From assembly GCF_026151205.1 (NCBI RefSeq), contig NC_087074.1, positions 18,202,712 to 18,266,711 of the forward strand: a DNA stretch of 64,000 nucleotides, in the 5' to 3' direction. This document shows, one piece after another, positions 29,301 through 43,465 of this stretch. The number at the start of each line of letters is the position of its first letter. Position 1 is the stretch's first letter. The notes under the pieces were generated by a model. It ran no database searches. It worked only from the letters and a program-made list of their open reading frames with translations, and had not been told where the DNA came from. The position numbers and the translations under genes were made by a program. Source of the stretch: Bolinopsis microptera (taxonomy: Eukaryota; Ctenophora; Tentaculata; Lobata; Bolinopsidae).

Positions 29301-32300
29301 TTATCTTAACCCCATTGATTCATCATTGAAATCAATAAAATGACAGTACAGCAGGCTATCGTTTCGATCTTGACTGTGCCATTGGTGCAGTTTCTGTGAA
29401 AATTAGTTTATGAAACTCTTATATCGCCGCGCGATCGTATGGTTAACGTTTTTCAGTTTCAGACCTCTTCACTTAGTAATTCCTGATTACTAAAATCTGC
29501 CGAGATTTACTGAACTCCAACTACAAATATTGGCGATTTAAGTATTCTTGAAACGAAAAATTCACTAAGTTTTTTTGAAAGGCATTTTTCTCCGTGTTTC
29601 ATGCGGTTTGATCACATTTGGCGGAAAAAATATTTTGAATTTTCGAAATTTTTTTAAAGTCTCGAAAAAAAATGTAAGTGAAACATTTTCAAAATTTTTC
29701 TAAAAAATACTTTTCTTCGTGTTTCAAGTTATTCCGATCATTTTAAGCCAATAAAAAATTTTTAGAATTTTGCTAATTAGTTAATTGATAATTATCCAAT
29801 TAACTTATTATCTGACGTAAAAATTGTTTGCTCAAAAGTTTTTCTTCCTGATAATATGAACACACTCGATTGATCCGCAACCTTTTACGATGTTCACAAC
29901 TAAAGATATTCGACAAACAAGAAAGGTGGTAAAAAGTGGTAAAGTGGCAAAAAGTGGCCTTAAGACAAGTGGAAAAGTTTGGAAAAGTTGGTCCGCCATA
30001 AAGGGCACCTAATGGGACTCAAAAACGTCAAAAATCCTCTGAAAGCTTCGTGTGTCAGCAGATCGATTTTTTCAGACGGATTTGTCTGTACTATGTCTGA
30101 TTTAATAAAAGTGCAGTTATCGCCGCAAAATCTATAGAATTTACGAAATTTTATTTATTCTTTTAACAAAAAAGTTTAAGAGTCACTATAAACGTGTGCA
30201 CATACAGATTGGCGGTAAAATTAATTTCCTCTCAGATTGGTGGTAAAATTAATTTCCTCCATGATAATTCACCGTCTAACGACGCACATCACGTACGTCG
30301 CTCGCTCGCGTCTATATACACGCGTGGTGCGCGAAATATTTGACACTTTCATCAATATTGGGTCTTCGCCGCGTATGTATAATGGGCACAAAAATAGGGA
30401 CTTTCCACTAATTTGCTCCAAATTGCAAATTGCAAGGCCGAAAATATCAAGCGTTTTAGGCAATTATATAAAATTTCTCCTAAATTCTAAAATACGATTT
30501 TCTTTCTAAATAGTTAGATGGGACATACTAGTTTGGATTAATTACATTATAATACATTTGAGATATCACTTGAAACACAAGAAATGTAGGTTTCATACTG
30601 TCATATAAAATCCGGATTGGAGTATTATTTATGAGTCGCATGGTTGCAATGTATTCTGTGTAAAATTATATTTATCCCGGTTCATGCTACAAGTAAAAAT
30701 GCTCTTATTAGGGAAAAGGAGTTCACTCGACGTTTCAATGTAACTACATCGTATTCATGATCTCAAATTATTTGTTATATAGTAGTGTTGAAAGTATTAC
30801 TAACTATAACAAGACAGAGAGCAAAACATGATCACCATCTCTTAGGAACTCTTAGGAACACTTAGGAACTCCAAAAGTTGACTACGCAAAAGGGATTTTT
30901 ATTGACATTTCCTGCCTCCAGGATGTAAAAATGGTTAATCCGAAGACATGTCACATCGTGGTTCGAGAGTCGGATCTGTAACTATGCTCGTATAGTTTAA
31001 TCATTTTTAGTCTGCATACGGTCGTTTCATTGTTTCCTCAATTTCATTGAAATTGTTGAAGGATTAAGAAAATATTCTCTTGAAGTATGTGTTTTTTCAA
31101 ATGAACGCTCCGATTGGAAAACTGTACTTCAACCAACTCATGAGTTAATATCCGTCTTTTCTACTTTTCTAGACATATTTTCTAGACATATTTTCTAGAC
31201 ATCTTTTCTAGACATCTTTTCTGGATTGGCACTTTTTGAAAGAGAACTGATTAGTCCAGTAGAAGAGACCTATTCAGTCAAGAATATAATAATAAGAGTA
31301 TTTGAACAGAGAAATAGAGATAAATTCTTGGAAATGATTATGTCTAAGATCATCGGTTTGTAAAGGTCTGAGGAGGTAATCATGGGTAGAAAAACCTTAA
31401 CCTTAATGTTGTCTGCAGTCTGCACACTAAACGTTTCTCATGGCATGGATGTAATAACTTGTTTTAAGCCCCCAATGGGGTTCAGACTCTAGGTCTTGAG
31501 ACTCTAACTTCTAAGAGCTGCACCCTACTTTACAGGATCTAGGACGTGGAGACGTTAAACAAGACTATAGAGCTATAGAGCGGCGACAAAACATTCTCAT
31601 ATTTTCGATTGATATTGATAAATAAGGGTGAGTTACAAGAGTTTAAAAATAGGATTTTTGAATTACAATAATAATTTTAGGTATGGAACCATCTTGTTTT
31701 GGCTTATCGTCGTTTGAATATCGGAACCAAATTTGGAGAAAGTTTTTGGTAGTCCCCCGGCCCGGATGATATTGTTGTTTTTAGTCTGTTAATACCATAA
31801 TAATCGGCTGTATCTCTGGTTAGGATCGACGTTTTTAATGCAATAAAAGCTTACTATCAAAATGTAATACTATTGGCTTTCTCCCCGTGACCACATGTTT
31901 CCTAGAAATCTTACAAAATAATTCTACAAACCTCCCCAAAAACGCGGTCTTGTTTTGCTTGACTCTGGTTACCGTGCACCATTTCTATTTTCTCGTACTC
32001 CATTTCAGGGTCGATCATATAGTGAGATAACGCGCTTGTTTTCCTTCGTGATCCCCCAGAACTCGTGGCTTGCTGCTCCTGAAACGTAACGGCATGTTAG
32101 CAGGTATTTTTTGTATATCAATTATGTCAAATAATTAAACCTACACTGTGAATGTGCTTGAGAGGAGCAGATTTTGGCAGTTACCGGATATTTCATACAG
32201 CTTAAATGTTGGCATGTATTTAGTAAAATCAGAGACATTCAATTAGCACATCCAATTTTTCATGACACATTTTTAACTGGTTTATTTATAATTTACATCA

Positions 32301-35300
32301 GTTAATTATCTCTTTTCGAGCCATTGGCTTGGCTGGTGTCTTGGCCTTAAAATTATAAAACAGGAACGAAATATTCTGACTAATTTTTCCAAGGTGCTTA
32401 ATTTTACCTCCTTGAATACCTGGTATTGCACTAAGCTAGTAGATCATAAATCATTACACCAATAACCTTCACACTTGCGGATCTGTTTTCAAATCCACGC
32501 CCATCATTATACTTGAAATAACTGTGATTTAATAGACGTCATATACCACGGATGTCTACTCAGTGTTAAACACATTGCTGAATGTTGTGTTAGTAATATG
32601 AGCGGTAGTGGCAGTACCATTTCAAATAATCGGCGTGACTGACTGGATCAAAGAGAGACAGAGCGGGAGAGAGAGACGATATAAAGATCATATAATTGGT
32701 CAACTCATTGTGATAAAACATATGGTTCCCAGACCACCTCGTACGGCGCTAATTCCCCAACAAGTATCATTATATACTTTACTATCTAACAGTAAACAGA
32801 CAACACATACCGAGATGGTGTTTCAACAAGTTCATTTAACATTCCTCAACATGTTGTGTGACGAAACTTAAACTTCTTTTGTTTGACAGACTAATTAGAA
32901 ACATCTCAACTCTCAAGTATTTATTTTTAGATAATTGAGTTTGGTAAGGCAGATAATGTGTCAGTCATGTCGGAGTGGTCGACTCTCGTGCTGTTCTACC
33001 CACAGGGTTGGACACGACAACATAATATAACCATTATCTAGTTTCTTATCACAAATTGATTCATGGCTTTGTGTGTCCAGTAAAACCAAGGAGTATGGCG
33101 GGTCATTCAGTAAAAATATACAGAACCGCGTAATATATTATGTTTAACTTATTGAATTATTCAATTTCATTGATAATACGGAGTTTGGGAAGGGTCTTAT
33201 CTTAGTTTTACATGTATTTTCGTATTATGCCAGTGTGATTAGCACTCTGTCATGACCCCTGAAAAGCTAATTTTTCCCCTTTTTAACGTCACAGAATAAA
33301 CCGTAAATATCTAATTTCCTCTTTTTTGCGTCAGAGAAAAAAACAAGTTATCACCGCTCTAATTACAGTGTGTATAAATGCGGGGTAACTTTTTTAAGAG
33401 ATAAAAACTCTTCAATTGTAGCCAGTTTATCACACATATTCATAAACCTGTTATGAAAAGTCGCAGAGCGGGATATGTTGCTGCTGGGGTAAAATTCAGT
33501 TGTTATTGGGAAACCTAATAATTCCCTGCCGGTGACCGATTACAACAAAAAGAGTGTACTTTACAATGTGTCAACACTCTCGATTAAACCAAGAGGCCCT
33601 AACACATGTCTAAAAATAGACTTCTTTCCGTCCCGACGGTGTGATAGAGACAAATTTCTTAAGTTGCCTGATTACCGGAAAGTTTCTAGGTGACTGTGGT
33701 AGAGTGAGAGGACGAGGGAAGGACGGACAGACGGACGGACGGCGGGAGGAAGGGACGTATGTAGAAAAGAAGAAGGGATGGGATGAGGGAGACGGAGAGA
33801 GGGATAAGGAAAGGGCAGGGGAGAAAGAGAGGAAGGAAGGAAGGAAGGAAGGAAGGAAGGAAGGAAGGAAGGAAGGAAGGAAGGAAGGAAGGAAGGAAGG
33901 AAGGAAGGAAGGAAGGAAGGAAGGAAGGAAGGAAGGAAGGAAGGAAGGAAGGAAGGAGGGAAGGAAGGAAGGAAGGAAGGAAGGAAGGAAGGAGGAGGGA
34001 GGGAGGGAGGGAGGGAGGGAGGGAGGGAGGGAGGGAGGGAGGGAGGTAGGGAGGGAGGGAGGGAGGGAGGGAGGGAGGGAGGAAGGGAGGGAGGGGGGAA
34101 GGAAGGAAGGGAGGGACGGAGGGAGGAAGGGAGGGACGGAGGGACGGAGGGACGGAGGGACGGAGGGACGGAGGGACGGAGGGAGGGAGGGAGGGAGGGA
34201 GGGAGGGAGGGAGGAGGGAGGTAGGGAGGGAGGGAGGGAGGGAGGGAGGGAGGGAGGGAGGGAGTGAGGGAGGGAGGGAGGGAGGGAGGGAGGGAGGGAG
34301 GGAGGGAGGGAGGGAGGGAGGGAGGGAGGGAGGGAGGGAGGGAGGGAGGGAGGGAGGGGGAGGGAGGGAGGGAGGGAGGGAGGGAGGGAGGGAGGGAGGG
34401 AGGGAGGAAGGGAGGGAGGGAGGGAGGGAGAAGGGAGGGAGGGAGGGAGGGAGGGAGGGAGGGAGGGAGGGAGGAGGGAGGGAGGGAGGGAGGGAGGGAG
34501 GGAGGGAGGGAGGGAGGGAGGGAGGGAGGCAGCTACAGAAAGAGAGAGAGAGAGAGAGAGAGGCGGAGTAGCAGCTGCTAATGCACTGTATATTCAAACT
34601 TAATTATCTGATATGTGATACCTTCTAGAATGTTCACAGACGAGAGTTGGCATAGAGTTTAAAAGCTATATGGTCGGAACCATGGGTTAAATATTCATGT
34701 ATTGTTAAAGAACGACACGAAATATCACAAAGGTAATACCAACCGTTTCACAGGACAACCATTTGTTTGCTTTATCTGGTATTTATTTTCACCGATGAAC
34801 TTTGTCGCATGTGTTAAGTTATGCATAACCTCTTGCATATATGCAGAATATCTGCTGTGATTCAGGACACATTTTCATGCGGTTTTTAGTTTCAGAAAAT
34901 AAACTTCAAGTCTTAAGCCTTCAACCAGCTGGTTTTTACTTCAGGAGAGGAGAGTTTAGCAGAGTTTAATTCTCAACTCCGGAATTAGCACTGAGCTGTA
35001 CTAATTCAGTGATTCAGTCAGGTCACGTGCGGGGAGAACTTAATTGGGTTTGAATTAAAGTGTGGGTTTTGCCATTATTCGAGGAGGGCAAAAATTAACA
35101 TAATGCAAGGGTCTGTAAAACTAACAATTTGTTCGTATCAACCGCCTTCACATTTCAGAATCCCACATAGTCACGCAAGTCAGCTCTCATATCTCATTCT
35201 ATATCATGTTCGAGTATATTTATATTGGAGGTAATACACTATGACAAATATCAACTATGACAATTCTAAGAAAAAGCTATTTATAAACAAACTATAAATA

Positions 35301-38300
35301 AAAAAACCTGGGCGTTGTAGATATTTCCTTACTATATCCATAACTGTAACAGAGCAAGTACTTAGTCTCGTATCAGAGAACAACTTATACGACTCGGGAT
35401 ATGATTCAATTTGATATTACATGATTTATAAATATCCAATAGTCCGTGTACGGGTAAAACTAGGGTAAAACTAGGGTAAAACTAGGGTAAAACTAGGGTA
35501 AAACTAGGGTAAAACTAGGGTAAAACTAGGGTAAAACTAGTTTTTATTAAAATAGTCCGAGGAGTTTAAATTCCCTATTTTTTACCTACCACCCCACCCC
35601 CTCCCCCACCCCACCCCACCCCACCCCACCCCACCCCACCCCACCCCACCCCACCCCACCCCACCCCACCCCACCCCCACCCCACCCCACCCCACCCCAC
35701 CCCACTCCCTCCCCCACACCGAAACAAATCACAATACTCAAGTAAGCTACTTACGATAAGATCTGTGAATATCTGATGATTGACGTCCTGTATCAGACGA
35801 GGGCTACCGTCCTCCTGTAGGAGTCTTGTGTAGATATCTTCAAACATTATCGGGTTACCTGAAATCAGAAAGAGTTGGGTTTAGAGTGATAGGATATTAT
35901 CAGAGATAACTGATAAAGTTGATACGAGATAATAGTGTTTGATATTTTCAGCACTACTATTCCATTGTTATGACATACAATCAAATTTTGAGCTCGCTAT
36001 GTAATAAAGCTTGAAAAACTGGCTGGAGGGGGTTCGCAGTTCTCTAGCATAAGTACAGCACGTACGCCTTGTTTCCGCCTTGTTTCCGTTTGTCATATAA
36101 AGGATACCCGATATGAATATCCGATAAAAGTGACGTCATTAGAAAATATCATTAGACATGTCTAATAGACGTGAACCAGTTCATCCAAAACTGATCGATC
36201 TATGAAAATGGGTAAAAACTTCAATCGAATAAAGGCAAAACCTGCAGGAACCTGCCCTGAAACTGTGAAAGTGAGACGAACATCAGATACCTTTCCCAGG
36301 TCTACTGATACCGTAATGTGTAATACTCCCAATATTACCGCATTTTCATTGCAATAAAAACAATCGATAAAATCACGCACTTACTCACTTATCTTGTTAT
36401 ACGACCCAAGCAGATTTAATGTTATCATTCCGAACAACCCATATATCAAAACTGCAGCCTCCCCGGTAATGGGGTGACACAGTATTTATAGGCCCCTTAA
36501 AGATAAGATTTCATGATGTTCATGGCCATGATAACATACATATTGTGTTAGTTGCAGAAGTGTTGAATTACAGGACTGACGTTTCACGACCACTAGATTT
36601 GAAACTTATCGGTTTTATATATCATTTATGTAAAACGAACTCGCTGAAAAACCTAACTTTCTTCGAGCTTTTGGAAACTATCGGATTGATATTTATCGCG
36701 AGAGAGGTTATCGAAAAGGGTAAATAAGGAAATAAGGTAGAGATAAATCTAAGAATATTCTGAAAGAATAAACTGTTTCTGCAAGTTGTGCACTGTGCAG
36801 TTGCTTTTGCAAAACGTTTCCCACACAATTAAGTTATAATTATCTCTGTCAACATGGCGCCCCCTTGGATATTTGGATGACACTCGCTTCATTGTCGTGC
36901 TCAAATAAATTTAATCTCAACGATATTAATATCCTGGTTTCTCCCCTGAATACGATTATTAAAACTGTATTTGTTCAGTTTTGTATTTAAGTTTAAATTT
37001 GTTAAGTACGTGCATACTATCCGCATTGCAATTATTTTAAATTTCGTACTGTTATTTATTATAATCATGATAAGGATAAAATGCATCACGAAACCGGTAA
37101 ACATAATTTGTGATATCAATTGCGCAATGCATCTTCTCGAATTATATTATTAGTATTATATATATTATGATACCACTGAAAATTGTACATTTTCACACCA
37201 GACGTATTGGTATATATAATGTACATTTCTCGATTTAAAATATAAACGGCATGTAGTGATACAGGAGCAGGAGCGTGAATCAATCAGTCAACTCACTATG
37301 AACTCAACCTATTCTAGGACTGATTGTTACTGTGATAATTACCATTTAATAACCTAATAAGGACCTGAATTAGACAACTCTGCTTCCTTTGATGTACCGA
37401 TTTTCATAGATTAAAGCTTTCAAGTACTAACTTAAAGTGTGTATTGAACCTACACGAACGAGTCGAATTTCATCAGAAGTAATCGAGAAGGTGTTTTGGA
37501 TAAAAACTGGATGCCAAAAAGTTTCAAAATGGAGATTATGGAACATGATACTGATTATATCGTAACTATGTTGCCCGGACACGAAGGGAAACACACAATA
37601 TGAGGCTTGAAATCTGTGTAAAAGTAAAACTACATCATTAGAGCCTCAAATTATTTGTTATATTATAGTAGTGTCGAAAGTATTAAAACTAGTAAGGTGT
37701 TATTAATCTAGGAGTAGCAGTAAAGCTAACAGTAACTCTTACATCTTTACTGCCACGTGTTAAAAATAGAAATATAAAACTGATACTGACACTATTGATT
37801 AATAGGGTATAAACATTCTACTAGAGGACAACTCTTCTATAAATCTACATTAGTGGATCTGCTACAACAACATTGAGGGTAAGTGTGTGTAGCATTCCTA
37901 TCTCTCATTTAGATGATCTGGATATACATTTAAGACCGCTACACCTTCTAGAACCCCTCCCCTCCCATAAATCCTTGACAAGCGACATCTACAAGAAGTG
38001 ACAATCTTTACACCATCCCCAGTTCCCCCAGCCCCCGCTTCTGAGAGCCCTCTGATTTTGAATCGTAATCAATAGTTTGATCCAGCAATTTACTACGCTA
38101 CAATTAATGGCAAATTATGCTAGTCGTAACTAATTGCATCCAAGATACCATACATATTACATACCATTCAATTTCATAACATTTGCGGCCATATGATCTG
38201 GTAACCAATCAACTATTCACAAATACCAGTTCGGCGAACAACTATTCACAAACACCTGTTCGGCGAACAGGGGTCGGGCTATCTAGATACTGCCCGAAGA

Positions 38301-41300
38301 TTGTGAACAATGCTTTTTACACTGTACAATACAATAACAAATACAACTTACCATTGTTCTCAGGGTCAGCCAGCAAATCGTCATCTCCCGAGTCGACTTG
38401 TGGGGAGTTCTAAGAGGAAGAAATATAATGTTAGAGGAATAATAATAAATATTATGTGTATATTGTGGTGACTTAGTGACTACAACATTATAACAGCTCG
38501 TGATGGTGAAGATTACACAGTTTGATAGTATAATAGCCAGCTTCGTTTTACCACACTTATAACAACATTGTATGTGATCGAAGAACGGAGCTCTGCTTTC
38601 TATCAGAACTTCAATAAATAGATTGACGTTAAACCGTTGATCGGTCTACGATCGCTATAAAGACAAATTCCCAATTTGTGGTTCTTTAACCCAAGCAATC
38701 AGAAAGGTTTTAAATAATTTGATTCGGTTTTAAATAAACTGTCTAACAGTGAAACCCATGCCCCAAATTAGCTGATCCCTGTTTAAGTTTATTTAATTTC
38801 TGTGAATGATCATCCCATTTTGGGAGCCGATAGGTAAAATTCAATCAAATATTCAATCATAAATCCTATTAAGATGGAAGCAGACAAATCATACAGAGAG
38901 ACTGACAAATCGTTTAACTGGGTCATTTCATGGTTCAGTGTTCAAGGATTACGAACAAGTTGTTCTGAATGTATCAACCACACGGGTATAAAGTTATACA
39001 ATCGTGTGTAGCCTGGCACTTAAACATTGAAACTTTAAACAGAAACCCCGCCACGTTCAGATAATATTAACATTAAACTGTTAAACAGGTCTTCTAACTA
39101 GGATGTAACTTACCTTGAATTAAATTCGATCAAACTGACATTTAACTGTCTGAAAACCATGATTATTATAATGCTTATGGTTATTTAAACCAGTCACCAG
39201 ACTGCGATTAAGCCATCCACTAATTCATGACATAACCTTTATCTATCATAGGTTTCAACCAAAAAATGAATCAGTAAATCCCAACATTTTTTTTTCACGT
39301 CGACATTAAGAATAAACCCACACATATCATTATAATATATACAATTACACAACTAAGGTTGCGCACTGGTTATTATAATGAATTACATATATTAACACAA
39401 CACTAGAATCTGGAGAATTTAAGTAAATTTAACCAATGATTAGTTACCGATTTCCAGTACAAACAATCACACATTTTTAAATTATCACACATTTTAAACT
39501 TCACGAAACTTACTGGGTATGAATGAACAGGAGTACAGTAGCCCGAACTCTACATTGAAAAACATTTTAATAATTTTTAACAAAAAAGCCTTTTAAATAT
39601 TGTATTAGGACCTAATTTAGATGCCTGGCTGTGGTGGCCTCTTTCCTAATATTCTACTTAATTCTTAGGCGTGTTTAACTTTAAAAAACGTTGATTTGTA
39701 GAGGCAACTGATTTGGTTATTATACTCGTGACGCCCCATGTAAAGCTAATCATCATAATTTGAGTAGATTACGGTGAGTAGATTACACTACATTTAATTT
39801 TACAGAAACTTGTTACAGTCCTTGTAATATTCAATTCGATTAAAGCAAATTTCCTCGTTTCATATTTCTAGAAAGCTAGAACAATGCCACAATTTCCGTG
39901 ATCCCACACACTGTTCGTTAGTTTACTCCTCTTTCTATAATGACTTATTCTATTCGTAACTCTACTCGTAATTCTTAAGACAAAGCTTAGAGATCCTCAG
40001 CACTAACTCAACATCGGATTTCGTACACTACATTAATAAATACGTTAGTAAGTTTCTATATATTATTATAACTTATTCTACTCTTAATTTATGTGAGAAA
40101 GTTCAAATTCTCAAACATAACTCAGCATCAAATTTCGTTTAATACATTAAATATATTGTATTAATAGTAGGTAGTTGCCAATTAATTTAGTAAATTTCCG
40201 TAACGGAACGATGTCAATTATGAGATGGGAACTTAATAACATTGTCCTTACTCAAGACTAAACACACAAAACCAGAGGTATAATAAAATAGCGGAAAATT
40301 ACGTAGCGCCTGAGTCTATAAATAGCATCACAACACAAAACGTAATTCTAACACTCTCTCTCACTTTCTTTGAGAGAGACTGTGAGACGGGAATATTATA
40401 TTGTATTTAAAGTTTTCCCTTTCTTTGGGTTCACCGTCTTCGTAGTACTAGTACGGGATAAGTTATATATTGGGAAATTACATTATTTGTAATGGTAAAT
40501 TACATCATTTGTTTTCTTTAATACTCACTTCGATATTACTACTAGGGCTAACATTGATTGAGCTGTACATCTTTCGTGCATTAGGCCATAATTAGTCCTG
40601 GACCAGGCCATTACATTGGATAACAAAAATGAAAATAAAGCAGCTCAACAACACAGCTAGCTACTATCAAGGGGCTATTACTTATTATTAGTTATTACGT
40701 CATTGGTTAACTTATTAAATTTATTATAACTTGGTCAAATAATGATAGAACGGGCAATTAATCCTTTGTGATCTAATGTGATCTAAATTCTACATTCCAC
40801 AATCAATGTACGTTACGCAGTAAGACGTGCGCTCTACTGCGTAACGGTTATATATAATGCAATATAAAATACCCAGAACTCCAGAATAGAGGGTTCCAGA
40901 ATTCAATATTCACGTAGAAAACTTCATTTTTATAAGCAAATGTGTGTAAAAACTGACAACTTATTTAATGAATAAAACCAATGTCCGGTATAAGCCATTG
41001 CATGAATTTGATGCCTTACTAGTTACTTGACAGCTGTTTTACTACGCATAATGTTGTAAAAATGGTACTTTAAATCTTATCTCCCCTAATCTAAACCACG
41101 CCAGCAGCTGCAAAGATTTTAACAAACTGTAGAAGTTACACCGTGTGTGTTAGACATACTGATAACCATGATTTGTGAATTATACTATTCAGTTGAGCCG
41201 GAGAGCCGAACAGCGGGAGGAGAGCTACTACTCACATTTAACTTTAGAACTACTCAGATACGTTCTAGTACGAGCTTTCTACAGTGTGCTGTCACTTACA

Positions 41301-43433
41301 CTGATATATTGACGAAAATATGTCTTATTATATTCTAATGTGTTGTCTAGCTATATAGAGGGAAGTTAATGTAATATTTGTACAAATATTCTAATATTAT
41401 ATCATCCTTATAAGGACTAATTTTAGGACTAATCTAATTTTAGGACTAATGTTAAGGTACAGCGAGTTTAGGTTATATTATAATAATTTCATTACTTATT
41501 ATATTAATATTATTACTCATAATTAAGCTTAAGTGCTCTTACCCCGTAGTTATGACCAGCAATACTGTCTATCTCGTGAGTAAGACCACAACCCAACACG
41601 AAGGTAGTGAGCGCGTGGATGTGACACACAATGGTGACTGCTTGCGTCAACTCTGGTCGGGACCACGAATCTGGACCCGTTAGGAGGTCCTGGGGTGAAG
41701 TGGAGAGGTTAATTTCATAGCCAGAAATAAAAGGGTTGAAATAATTATTATAATCGTGGTCTGTGAACAACTCTCAAACGACATGACCTCAACGCTTAAC
41801 TTATAATAGTTGTGTTGAAAGTTCTTCAGAAAACGATGTATTCTAAAGAATATTAGATGTATTCTAAAGAAACAACTTCTCGGTTCTCGTGGAGCTATTG
41901 ATCATATTCCCAAGAGGAAACTTCTAATTTATTGTTTATTACAGTTATTCATATGACATATGGCAAACTTACCGACTTACGTAATATATTAAGTTAAAGT
42001 GACAGTTGACACCTTATTATATTATGTTAACTTGTGTAATTATTACTGTACCTGCATGTGTTGGGAAGTGAGGGCCCAAGGCTTGTGACAAAGTATGTTG
42101 TTGACTGTGGTAAGGTTTTGTAGTTTTTTAGGAGCGTTCTTCAGTCCTTCTAACCACTCCTGATCTCCTCCAAAACAGAGAAATTCCCGTTCTAACAGGT
42201 TCACCTGAGAGGAATATAATGTTTACAATTACTTCGTTATAACCGAAACATTTGGGAGATAGAGATTCTTAGTTTTATGTGAGTGATGTGCTGATATGTG
42301 AGGATATGCTGATCCTTGAGTATTGAACTTTATAGTTGTGCAAGGTAACCGGAGATAAATTCGGGTATATATCGCGGTGCAAAATATCAAAGTTAATACC
42401 AAGTGTTTCTGCAGAAATTTTATGCGATAAAAGATTTAAAACTTTTCTAGATTAAAATTCTTCTGTAGAAAACCATTAACCTTAATTCTATCTTTCTATG
42501 CGCTTTCGACTAATGAATATCCTAATTTCCATCGGGGATCATGTCCGAAGTGAAGCAATATTAGAAGACCCCGGAGTCCCGAGGATCATGTCCGAAGTGA
42601 AGCAATATTAGAAGACCCCCCCCCCCCCCGGCCCCGGCCCCCCCGGCCCCCTGAGTCCCGGTCCGTAGAACTAAGAGAGATTATCAGTTAGTTGTCAACA
42701 CTGTCACACAGCCGCTGGTAATCGTTATCAAGATATTATCAGTATAATTACCCTCATTATCGTTATCACATGTGTCCGGTTTTTAATTACATAATTGTTG
42801 GGGCAGCACATTTTCATAAGAGACCTCTACAAAGTACATTGCAGAAGCGTTTCCTAAGATATATTCTAGGTCCTTCTAAAATGTAGAAGGACTAAGAGTA
42901 CACTCAGACAGAAACTCTTAGAGTCTTTAATTACATCCAGGACAGACGATAATCGCTCTAGTATTCAATTTTCTAATGTGTGATGACGTCACAACTCTTA
43001 AAATATCTCAAGTACGATATCAGGACGTATTATATATTGTATATCAAGTGCATGTAATGGTTCACTTCATAAGGTTAATAAATTATAAAAAAAGGTGCAG
43101 AGACCACCTATATCAAATTATCAAAAATACGTTCTATAATCAGAGTATTTATGATAATTTGATCATGAATAATGAATAATCAATGAATAATCGATTATAT
43201 GTAACGGAATAATTAATAATAATCAACTCACTGTGTACAGGCAGTTGTGCCGAGCTGACGCCTGAAATTTGATTTTAAATTAATATTGTAATGATATAAT
43301 AGGCTAATAACTATTATATACGTACTTTAAAATTAAGGTAAAAAACAGTACGGGGTCGGGTCATTGCAATGACCTTTCTAGAAACTTATAGCTTTGATGA
43401 TATTTCATAATGTTTTAATATTTAATGTTACAT

Positions 43434-43465
<32 letters not shown>

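Larger units (their letters stand above)
27015..31979 (-). other. Sesn: Sestrin intron 12 with foldback element
   Basis: A 5-kb intron mostly filled by the foldback element (27188-30114), then AT-rich DNA with a 13-bp tandem array (31165-31216). No coding exon is found, though a microexon might be hidden. Confidence 0.6.
32079..35754 (-). other. Sesn: Sestrin intron 11 with polypurine and C-rich tracts
   Basis: It holds the purine tract (33831-34561), the 11-bp array (35452-35539) and the CCCCA array (35591-35717). The rest is AT-rich with no coding block. Confidence 0.6.

Noticed and set aside
33641-34597. Long Glu/Gly/Arg/Lys and Ser/Leu/Pro-repeat ORFs on both strands
   Set aside because: Translations of the GGAA/GGGA microsatellite; no coding signal outside the repeat.
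35575-35847. 90-codon minus-strand ORF ending in a Gly/Trp repeat
   Set aside because: Its first part is the real sestrin exon at 35755-35858; the Gly/Trp part is read-through into the intronic CCCCA array beyond the GTAAGT donor.
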